DNA of 12,315 bases. It comes from Desulfobacterales bacterium (GTDB taxonomy: Bacteria > Desulfobacterota > Desulfobacteria > Desulfobacterales > UBA5852). The position numbers and the translations under genes were made by a program. The stretch is from NCBI GenBank assembly GCA_016735415.1, contig JAERRP010000101.1:1-12315 (forward strand). The letters are read 5' to 3'. Positions 1 through 5,454 of this stretch are shown piece after piece; the first letter of the stretch is position 1, and each line of letters starts with the position of its first letter. The notes under the pieces were generated by a model. That model was not told the origin of the DNA, made no database searches, and saw only the letters and a program-made list of their open reading frames with translations.

Positions 1-70
1 GGGTGGGCATCTTTCGCAGGCCGGGGCGCCGGCCGAATACGGCAGCAACGGGGTGGCGCGGCCGCGCGCC

Positions 71-365
71 CTAAGCACGGTGGGCTTCCAGGCAGACCAC
101 CCCCTGGGCACCGACAATGGCATCATGCCGCACGCCGGCGGGCAGGTCGAGGCGATCCCCGGACGATGTCCGCCATCTGCGCTACCATGGCGGGGGTGAA
201 AACCAGGCCGCTGATGTCCGCCCGGCCGTCATCCCGGATTTCGATGGTCAGGAATTTTAAATCGAGTTCATGTTTTAGGCGCTCGGCCTCGATCCGCTTC
301 ACCAGCGCGAGACGCTCCATGGATTCGAGGGCCGTCAGGCGGCACGCCTTGATGACCGCAGGCAC
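71..365 (-). pseudogene. Small unknown protein gene, apparently frameshifted
   Basis: I do not recognise this family. As read, a GTG at 363-365 opens an 80-residue frame that stops at 123. The first part looks like real protein: a charged helix (about residues 15-37, an ERLALVKRIEAER type pattern) and then a beta-like segment, KFLTIEIRDDGRADISGLVF. The last 12 residues are an Arg/Ala/Pro run typical of an out-of-frame read. If one C is dropped from the CCCC run at 157-160, the minus frame continues as RLDLPAGVRHDAIVGAQG then VVCLEAHRA and stops at a TAG at 71-73. That tail is balanced in composition and rich in G/C at third positions. Total length would be about 97 residues. Either a sequencing or assembly indel, or a true frameshift mutation, would explain it. 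An internal ATG at 318-320 is an alternative start; neither start has a strong Shine-Dalgarno. The gene points away from the mla operon. Confidence 0.45.
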
Positions 366-705
366 CGCAAGCCGTCGCCGTTAGATGAAAACAGTAAGCA
401 TCATTTCGAGGGGCACCAGTCCTATTGCCGGCAAACGCTCGTTCCGGCCGAGGATACCACGCAAATACCCCTTGATTCTTCGGGCAATTCTGATGATACT
501 AAGACGCACGCAGTTGAAAGACTTGATAATTATAGTAAAGACGGCCTCCGGCCGTCACCGGGAGGCATGGCAACCGCGTCTCCGGGACGCATTGCTAACC
601 GCCTGTTAATATCTATCGACAACGGCGCCATCTGAATTTCACGACCCGCCGCGGTACTGAACAAACCCGCGCATTGAATTGCCAACCCTCCGATAGGGAG
701 CCATC
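366..705. other. Intergenic leader upstream of the mla operon
   Basis: This stretch of 340 bases lies between the minus-strand gene at the left edge and the first mla gene. I see no convincing coding region: the plus frame at 385-609 is Arg/Ile-rich with no recognisable family or ribosome binding site. The segment at 520-540 is the most AT-rich part and contains TATAGT on plus and TATAAT on minus, so promoters may lie here, but I could not pair either with a good -35 at 16-18 bases. Two short hairpins follow (540-556 and 576-590). A good Shine-Dalgarno, AGGGAG at 695-700, precedes the ATG at 706. Confidence 0.5.
540..556. repeat. Perfect 7-bp hairpin in the mla leader
   Basis: GACGGCC (540-546), TCC loop, GGCCGTC (550-556). 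It is directly preceded by the AT-rich segment at 520-539. On the plus strand no T-run follows it; read on the minus strand it is followed by TTTACTATAATT, which is weakly terminator-like. A second, weaker hairpin (GCGTC/GACGC, 576-590) lies downstream. It could be an operator, an attenuator or a minus-strand terminator; the sequence does not decide. Confidence 0.4.
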
Positions 706-1917
706 ATGACCCACCCCCTCATCGAGTTCCGCAACATTCACAAAACCCTGGGCACGACTTACGTCCTTCGCGGGACCGATCTCAAGATCCCCAGGGGCGA
801 GATCACCACGATCATCGGAAAAAGCGGTACGGGCAAAAGCGTCTTCTTCAAACACATCATCGGACTGATCTCGCCGGACAGCGGCGAGATCATCTGCGAC
901 GGCAAGCCCATGTCCGCGATGACCCGCGCCGAGCTTTATGCCTGGCGCGGCAAATTCAGCTACATGTTCCAGAACATGGCCCTGTTCGACTCCATGTCGG
1001 TTTTTGAAAATGTGGCCCTGCCACTGGCGCAGGGGACCAATTTGCCCCAAGAAGAAATCATGAAGCGGGCCCGGGAACGATTGCGCCAGCTGGACCTGGA
1101 GGGCATCGACCAAAAATATCCCGCGGAGCTCTCGGGCGGCATGCAGAAACGCGTGGCCATGGCCCGGGCGCTGGTGACCGACCCGGAAATCATTCTGTTC
1201 GACGAACCCACCACCGGTCTCGACCCCATCCGTAAAAACGCCGTGCATAGCATGATATCCGAATATCAGAGCAAATACGGCTTCACCGTGATGCTCATCA
1301 GCCATGAGATTCCGGATGTTTTTCTGATCACACAACAGCTGGCCATGCTGGACGAGGGTAAAATCATCTTCCAGGGACCGCCGGAAGACATTCAAAATAT
1401 CCAGGACCCCATGATTCGCGAGTTCATTACCGGGCTTCAGAGTCCGCAGGACGAACTGACCGGCATGGACACGGTGACCCAGGGCAAGCAGCACTACAAC
1501 CAGGCCATGGCAAAGTTGAAGAAAGGCCAGACGGCCTTTTCGATTGTTGTCCTGACCCTGGAAAGCATGGAGGAGATCAATGCGGCTTGCGGGTATGTCA
1601 AGGGCCAGACAATTCTCAAAAGCTTTTCGGCGGCCGTGAAGCCCTTTTTGCGCGAAGAAGACTCCTGTTCGCGACACGGATTGAACCAGTTAATGATGGT
1701 GCTGCAGAATGCCGGCGAAAAAGATACACGCCGCTTTTGCTTCAGCCTGGCCCAGAATCTCAAGGCCGAACAGATTTTGAACGGTATGAGCGCGGAGGTG
1801 AAGACCTTGAACGTCAGCGCTGGCTTTGCCGAAGCACCGATGGACGCCGCTTTCGACGATGTCCTGGCCAGTGCCGAATCGCGGGAGGCCACCTTTCTCG
1901 AATTCAGCATCAAATAA
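706..1917 (+). CDS. mlaF: MlaF-type lipid ABC transporter ATPase fused to a degenerate GGDEF domain
   Basis: This is the ATPase subunit of an Mla-type phospholipid transporter acting on the inner face of the inner membrane with the MlaE permease encoded two genes downstream. The ABC domain (about residues 1-245) is complete: Walker A GKSGTGKS 38-45, Q-loop Gln89, signature LSGGMQKR 142-149, Walker B ILFDEP 163-168 with Glu167, D-loop GLDP 171-174 and switch His200. At 403 residues it is much longer than E. coli MlaF (about 270). The extra part (about 276-358) aligns with the GGDEF fold: FSIVVLTLESMEEIN replaces the usual metal-binding FxxxxxDIDxFKxIN segment, and GLNQL (325-329) stands where GG[DE]EF should be, so cyclase activity is not expected. 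R316-E-E-D319 sits five residues before it, matching the c-di-GMP inhibitory site spacing of PleD (RAID-5-GGEEF). Start is supported by AGGGAG five bases upstream. The domain call is by eye, strong for the ABC part and good for the GGDEF-like part. Confidence 0.93.
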   Translation: MTHPLIEFRNIHKTLGTTYVLRGTDLKIPRGEITTIIGKSGTGKSVFFKHIIGLISPDSGEIICDGKPMSAMTRAELYAWRGKFSYMFQNMALFDSMSVFENVALPLAQGTNLPQEEIMKRARERLRQLDLEGIDQKYPAELSGGMQKRVAMARALVTDPEIILFDEPTTGLDPIRKNAVHSMISEYQSKYGFTVMLISHEIPDVFLITQQLAMLDEGKIIFQGPPEDIQNIQDPMIREFITGLQSPQDELTGMDTVTQGKQHYNQAMAKLKKGQTAFSIVVLTLESMEEINAACGYVKGQTILKSFSAAVKPFLREEDSCSRHGLNQLMMVLQNAGEKDTRRFCFSLAQNLKAEQILNGMSAEVKTLNVSAGFAEAPMDAAFDDVLASAESREATFLEFSIK

Positions 1918-1978
1918 GCTTGCGCCGGCACCAGCCGGCATTTTTACCATCCGAACCGCACCAAGCGCAGAGGTCAAC

Positions 1979-2407
1979 ATGAGCCGTAAGATGGCAATCG
2001 TACTGGAAAACAAGCTCGAGGAACTCAGTGTAATGACACAGATGCTGCAGGTTTTCCTGCGGCCCTATCAGATGCCCTCCACCACCCTCTATGCCCTTGA
2101 GCTGACCCTGGAGGAAATTCTGGTCAACATCGTGTCCTATGCCTACGAAGACCAAGCCCCGCATGCGATCGAGTTCAAGGTCGCGGTCGATGAAAACATG
2201 ATCGCCATGAAATTCATCGACGACGGCAAGCCCTTCAACCCGCTCACGGTCAATAAGGCCGATCCCGAAAAGCCCTTGATGGAACGGGTCGCGGGGGGGC
2301 TGGGCATCAATGTCGTACGAAAGATGCGGGATATGATGGAGTACCAGCGCAAAGACGACCGGAACATCCTGCGGATCTGGTTCCAGCGCCGTCAGGACGC
2401 TGAATAA
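1979..2407 (+). CDS. RsbW/SpoIIAB-like ATP-binding protein (putative serine kinase)
   Basis: This 142-residue protein has the GHKL ATPase fold of anti-sigma-factor serine kinases (HATPase_c_2 type). Visible motifs are the N-box E46-ILV-N50 in an ELTLEEILVN helix, the G1 box D81-D-G83 followed by KPFNP, and the G2 box GGLGI at 106-110. Family members phosphorylate a serine in a STAS-domain partner. The ATG at 1979 is preceded by AGAGG about seven bases upstream; the longer open frame from 1826 overlaps the end of mlaF and has an unlikely N-terminus, so I reject it. It lies 61 bases after the mlaF stop and 59 bases before mlaE, inside the mla operon, where a kinase of this type is not part of the classical E. 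coli set. Its natural partner candidate is the STAS protein encoded at 4919-5257. Substrate and role are inferred. Confidence 0.88.
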   Translation: MSRKMAIVLENKLEELSVMTQMLQVFLRPYQMPSTTLYALELTLEEILVNIVSYAYEDQAPHAIEFKVAVDENMIAMKFIDDGKPFNPLTVNKADPEKPLMERVAGGLGINVVRKMRDMMEYQRKDDRNILRIWFQRRQDAE

Positions 2408-2453
2408 GCCCTGTTTCCCGCAGCCTGTTGGACGGTCGCAGCGGCATGATGGA

Positions 2454-2459
2454 AAGGAA
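2454..2459 (+). promoter_or_regulatory. Ribosome binding site that fixes the mlaE start
   Basis: AAGGAA lies seven bases before the ATG at 2467. The open frame reaches back to a TTG at 2428 and includes ATGs at 2446 and 2449, but none has comparable spacing. Confidence 0.6.
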
Positions 2460-2466
2460 AAGATCT

Positions 2467-3306
2467 ATGGCCCAATCAATCACGGAAGATCAAGGCCTGG
2501 CGGGGCCGCCCCCTCCGACATGGCTCAGTCGGATATTCGAACCATTCGGAGCGCAGGTCATGCGTGCGGTCGCCAACCTGGGCGCGGCCATCATCTTCCT
2601 GCTCAGGGCGCTCGTGCTCATTTTCGGTCGCAAACAGTTTGTCGCCATCGTTCAGCAGATCAACATCATCGGCGTCAAAACCGTCAACATCGTGGCCCTG
2701 GTGGGCTTTTTCACCGGGATGGTCATGGGCCTGCAGCTCTATTACACCCTGGTCAAATACGGCTCCACCGGTGTGCTCGGCTCGGCGGTGGCCCTTACAC
2801 TGATCCGTGAACTGGGGCCGGTGCTGACCGCCATCATGATCACCGCCCGGGCCGGGTCATCCATGACGGCCGAAATCGGCATTCAGCGCAATTCGGAACA
2901 GATCGACGCCCTGTTCACCATGCGGATCGACCCGGTCGGCTATCTGATCAGCCCCAAGGTTGCGGCCGCGATTATCAGCTTTCCGATATTGACCGCCCTG
3001 TTCGACCTGATCGGCATCCTGGGCGGCTACATCAGCGGCTGCGTGATCATGGGGGTCAATGCCGGATCATATTTCTACCGCATTCAGAACAGCGTGGAGA
3101 TGGCGGACATTACCGGGGGGTTCATCAAATCCTTCGTGTTCGCGGTTCTCGTTTCCACCATCTGCTGTTATCAGGGCTATTTTACTCACATGCGCACGGA
3201 CAGCTACGGCGCGCGCAGCGTCAGTCTTGCGACCACTTCGGCCGTGGTGCTCTCGTGCGTATTCATTCTGGTGTCCGACTATATCGTAACCTCTTTTTTG
3301 CTGTAA
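2467..3306 (+). CDS. mlaE: MlaE-type phospholipid ABC transporter permease
   Basis: This 279-residue integral inner-membrane protein is the permease of the Mla complex and should pair as a dimer with the MlaF ATPase. The family hallmarks are clear: LTLIRELGPVLTAIMITARA (about 110-129), the cytoplasmic coupling segment GSSMTAEIG (130-138), then the EQIDAL...DPVGYLISPKV region (about 144-164). Hydrophobic spans are seen at about 37-53, 68-92, 162-196 and 221-240, with a last one at 255-279. Length is close to E. coli MlaE (about 260) with a slightly longer N-terminus. Proteins of this family move phospholipid between the inner membrane and a periplasmic route. It sits between the RsbW-like gene and mlaD, so the regulatory gene interrupts the usual mlaF-mlaE pairing. 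Confidence 0.95.
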   Translation: MAQSITEDQGLAGPPPPTWLSRIFEPFGAQVMRAVANLGAAIIFLLRALVLIFGRKQFVAIVQQINIIGVKTVNIVALVGFFTGMVMGLQLYYTLVKYGSTGVLGSAVALTLIRELGPVLTAIMITARAGSSMTAEIGIQRNSEQIDALFTMRIDPVGYLISPKVAAAIISFPILTALFDLIGILGGYISGCVIMGVNAGSYFYRIQNSVEMADITGGFIKSFVFAVLVSTICCYQGYFTHMRTDSYGARSVSLATTSAVVLSCVFILVSDYIVTSFLL

Positions 3307-3344
3307 CCCATGCAAAGCGCTTCGGTATTCAGAAAGGTCAAACC

Positions 3345-3800
3345 ATGAAAAAATACTCCAACGAAACGATCGTCGGCATCTTTGTGGTTCTGGGGCTGGC
3401 GGCCATCAGCTTCATGGCCGTGAAGCTCGGCAATGTCTCCATGGTCGGGGACAATACCAACACGTTTTACGCCCCCTTCAGTTCGGTGTCCGGCCTGCGG
3501 GTGGGCAATTCGGTCGAAATGATCGGCATGGAAATCGGCCGGGTGGCAGAGTTCCGGATGGATCAGGATAAACTGCAGGCCGTCGTGACCCTCAAGGTGG
3601 ATAAAAATGTCCAGGTTTTTGACGACGCCATCGCCTCTATCAAAACTGCCGGCCTGATCGGCGACAAATATGTGGCCATCGCCCCGGGCGGCGGGGGCGA
3701 CCTGCTGGCGGACGGCGATACCATCATCGAAACCGAATCGCCGGCCGACCTGGCCGATCTGATCAGCAAATACGCCTTTGGCGACGTCGACGACAAATAG
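3345..3800 (+). CDS. mlaD: MlaD-type MCE-domain lipid transport protein
   Basis: This 151-residue protein has one N-terminal transmembrane anchor (about 8-27, TIVGIFVVLGLAAISFMA) and a single MCE domain in the periplasm (about 39-118). Typical MCE/MlaD features are FYAPFSSVSGLRVGNSVEM, the G-MEIGRV turn, and the late GLIGDKYVAI strand (103-112). E. coli MlaD forms a hexameric ring on top of MlaE that holds lipid; the same is expected here. It is shorter than E. coli MlaD (183 residues), ending soon after the SPADLADLISKYAFG helix, so the disordered C-terminal tail is missing. The ATG at 3345 has AGAAAGG upstream; the open frame continues to 3255 within mlaE but without a start signal. It lies 38 bases after the mlaE stop. 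Confidence 0.95.
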   Translation: MKKYSNETIVGIFVVLGLAAISFMAVKLGNVSMVGDNTNTFYAPFSSVSGLRVGNSVEMIGMEIGRVAEFRMDQDKLQAVVTLKVDKNVQVFDDAIASIKTAGLIGDKYVAIAPGGGGDLLADGDTIIETESPADLADLISKYAFGDVDDK

Positions 3801-3923
3801 GGCCCCGGCCGTTTAACAGGATGCCGAAGCGTAAAGCGGCAGTACGGGTTGGCGCCCCGCCCGGGGATGAGGCTTCCGAATGGACCGGCGCCGCGATAAC
3901 CGCTGCCTGCAAATGGGATGAAC

Positions 3924-3928
3924 AGGAG
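3924..3928 (+). promoter_or_regulatory. Ribosome binding site deciding the mlaA start
   Basis: AGGAG lies only two bases before the first ATG (3931) but eight bases before the second (3937). The second spacing is normal, so I take 3937 as the start. Confidence 0.65.
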
Positions 3929-3936
3929 AAATGGCT

Positions 3937-4866
3937 ATGCGAAAGGTCGGAATAATACTTTGCGCCGGCAGCCTTGTCTGGCTCGCCGGCATGATGGAGG
4001 CAACCGCCGGCGGTCACGCCGATATCAATGCCGTCTTCACTTCATCGAGTCATTCCGACAATAGCGACAATTGCGAACGCTGGGACACGCGTCCGGAACG
4101 CCCTTCCGGCACAACCCGCTTCGGTACCCGGACCGATCCGGAAGACGCCGCCCGCCTTTACGCCCAGGCCGCCCCCCCTGCGAACAAGGACGAATCCGAA
4201 GATGAATGGGCCGATGAGGACGACTGGGAAGATGAGGAAGGGGTGGCCGACGAGATTCCGGACCCCCTTATGGCCTGGAACTGGATGTGGTTTCAGTTCA
4301 ACGATAAATTCTACCTCTATCTGTGGGAACCCCTGGCCGAGGGCTATGGCTATGTCGTGCCCGAAGGGGGCCGCAGGGGCGTTCGCAATTTTTTCACGAA
4401 CCTGACCACCCCCATCCGCCTGGTCAACTGCCTGCTGCAGGGTAAATGGGATGATGCCGGTAATGAAACCGCCCGCTTTCTGATCAACACCACCATGGGG
4501 GTGTTGGGCTTCGGCGACCCGGCCCGGAAAGAATACGGGCCGCCCAAAGATGAGGATTTCGGGCAGACACTGGGTTATTGGGGGTTGAACGACGGGTTTT
4601 TCCTGACCTGGCCTTTTATAGGCCCTTCGTCCCTGCGGGACACGATCGGTTTTGTAGCGGACGGCTATCTGCACCCGGTCTCGTATATCGATGGCGACCC
4701 GACCAAGACCACCCCCACGAAAATCGCCATCAAAGCTTACGAGAAGTTTAACACGACCTCGTTTCAAATCGGCGAGTACGAAAAGCTCAAGAGGATGGCC
4801 CTGGACCCCTATGTGGCCATCCGCAACATGTATTTCCAGAATCGCCAGAAAAAGATTGCGGAATAA
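3937..4866 (+). CDS. mlaA: MlaA/VacJ-family outer-membrane lipid asymmetry protein
   Basis: This 309-residue protein has a signal peptide (about 1-26, ending ATAGG), a non-conserved linker, and a VacJ/MlaA domain (about 107-300). The domain shows the family core NFFTNLTTPIRLVNCLLQGK, then ETARFLINTTMGVLGFGDPA, FGQTLGYWGL and GPSSLRDTIG. MlaA extracts mislocalised phospholipid from the outer leaflet of the outer membrane. Two oddities: there is no lipobox (the only early Cys, residue 9, has Leu before it and lies too near the start), whereas E. coli MlaA is a lipoprotein; and the linker has a strongly acidic Asp/Glu/Trp run at about 86-106. The linker also has a single Cys at about 46. It is 136 bases after mlaD, a larger gap than elsewhere in the operon, where mlaC would often be expected. 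A longer start at 3931 is possible. Confidence 0.93.
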   Translation: MRKVGIILCAGSLVWLAGMMEATAGGHADINAVFTSSSHSDNSDNCERWDTRPERPSGTTRFGTRTDPEDAARLYAQAAPPANKDESEDEWADEDDWEDEEGVADEIPDPLMAWNWMWFQFNDKFYLYLWEPLAEGYGYVVPEGGRRGVRNFFTNLTTPIRLVNCLLQGKWDDAGNETARFLINTTMGVLGFGDPARKEYGPPKDEDFGQTLGYWGLNDGFFLTWPFIGPSSLRDTIGFVADGYLHPVSYIDGDPTKTTPTKIAIKAYEKFNTTSFQIGEYEKLKRMALDPYVAIRNMYFQNRQKKIAE

Positions 4867-4869
4867 CCC

Positions 4870-4885
4870 GCGGCCGACCGGCCGC
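4870..4885. repeat. Short GC hairpin after mlaA
   Basis: GCGGCC (4870-4875), GACC loop, GGCCGC (4880-4885), starting a few bases after the mlaA stop. There is no T-run behind it, so a classical intrinsic terminator is not supported, but it may protect or shape the mRNA 3' end. Confidence 0.4.
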
Positions 4886-4892
4886 ACAGAAT

Positions 4893-4930
4893 CTATCCGG
4901 ATAAGCCGTTTTAAGACTTCATCCGGATAG
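4893..4930. terminator. Perfect 10-bp inverted repeat between convergent genes
   Basis: CTATCCGGAT (4893-4902) and ATCCGGATAG (4921-4930) are exact reverse complements separated by 18 bases. The right arm overlaps the last codons and stop of the STAS gene on the minus strand. The position between two convergent 3' ends fits a bidirectional terminator, but the T-tracts are weak. Since each arm contains the palindrome ATCCGGAT, a protein-binding site pair is an alternative. Confidence 0.4.
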
Positions 4931-5257
4931 CTGTTTCAGGCCGTCTTCAAATGTATCGAAAATGGGGAAAAAAGATGCGAAACCGCTGATTTCAAAAATA
5001 TTGCGGACATTGGCGTTGGGTGCGCAAAGCGCGAAACGGCGCTCGTTGCGTTTGATTTCCTTGGCCGTGGCCAGAAACACGCGCAACCCGGCACTGCTGA
5101 TGTACTCCATCTCGGAGATATCGAATAGAAAAGGGCCCTGCCCTTCACGGACCTGGTCCATAATTTGCGGCTCGGCCTCCTCGGAGGTAACGGCATCCAG
5201 ACGCCCTATAATTTTAAAACAGAAAACGCTCTGTTCCTCGAAGGTCTCAATATTCAT
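4919..5257 (-). CDS. STAS-domain protein (SpoIIAA/RsbV/MlaB fold)
   Basis: This 112-residue protein is a single STAS domain. It shows the family pattern: N-terminal strands ending IIGRLDAVTSEEAE, then FLFDISEMEYISSAGLRVFL (43-62), and the helix at the end. Ser55 of the ISSAGL motif aligns with the phosphorylated Ser58 of B. subtilis SpoIIAA; the preceding Asp is replaced by Ser54, a common variant in Gram-negative proteins. Such proteins act either as anti-sigma-factor antagonists controlled by RsbW-type kinases or, in the case of MlaB, as a subunit bound to the MlaF ATPase. No mlaB gene lies within the mla operon here, so this convergent gene could be its functional replacement and the target of the kinase-like protein at 1979-2407. 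GGAGA ten bases before the ATG supports the start. The domain is clear; the link to Mla is inference from proximity. Confidence 0.9.
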   Translation of the reverse strand: MNIETFEEQSVFCFKIIGRLDAVTSEEAEPQIMDQVREGQGPFLFDISEMEYISSAGLRVFLATAKEIKRNERRFALCAPNANVRNIFEISGFASFFPIFDTFEDGLKQLSG

Positions 5258-5309
5258 CGCTTACTTTTCTCCGTAGTGCCCAATCTGTTGGCGGCCGACC
5301 TGAAGCCTC

Positions 5310-5338
5310 TTGCCAATCGATCTAACCGAACCTAACTA
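5310..5338 (+). promoter_or_regulatory. Possible sigma-70-type promoter for the OlsF-like gene
   Basis: TTGCCA (5310-5315) and TAACTA (5333-5338) are separated by 17 bases, about 115 bases before the ATG at 5455. The region 5258-5454 is otherwise a non-coding divergent spacer that should also hold the STAS gene promoter. I saw no Pho-box-like direct repeats. Confidence 0.25.
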
Positions 5339-5454
5339 TTAGTGTAATGTGCGCTTAACCTGAACGACAAATAGTCGAAGCGGCGTTTTGATCGTGTCCT
5401 CACCACCGCCGCCCAACCGTTCGGGGGTTTCACTAACAGGGACAACGTATACGA

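Noticed and set aside
514..536. TTGAAA and TATAGT as a promoter for the mla operon.
   Set aside because: The spacing is only 11 bases, too short for a sigma-70 promoter.
501..560. A GEMM-like c-di-GMP riboswitch in the mla leader, suggested by GACGCACGCAG and GCCTCCGGCC fragments.
   Set aside because: The conserved GEMM elements are not in the right order or spacing, and the GCCTCCGGCC part is fully explained as a simple hairpin. A covariance-model search (Rfam RF01051) would decide.
385..609. Plus-strand open frame of 74 codons.
   Set aside because: Arg/Ile-rich translation with no family resemblance or ribosome binding site; it covers the AT-rich segment and hairpins of the leader.
613..1677. 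Minus-strand open frame of 354 codons opposite mlaF.
   Set aside because: His/Gly-rich shadow of the ATPase gene; no domain seen.
3821..3955. A 44-codon open frame between mlaD and mlaA (MPKRKAAVRVGAPPG...).
   Set aside because: The AGG touches the ATG with no spacing, composition is poor, and it runs into the mlaA start; it does not resemble MlaC.
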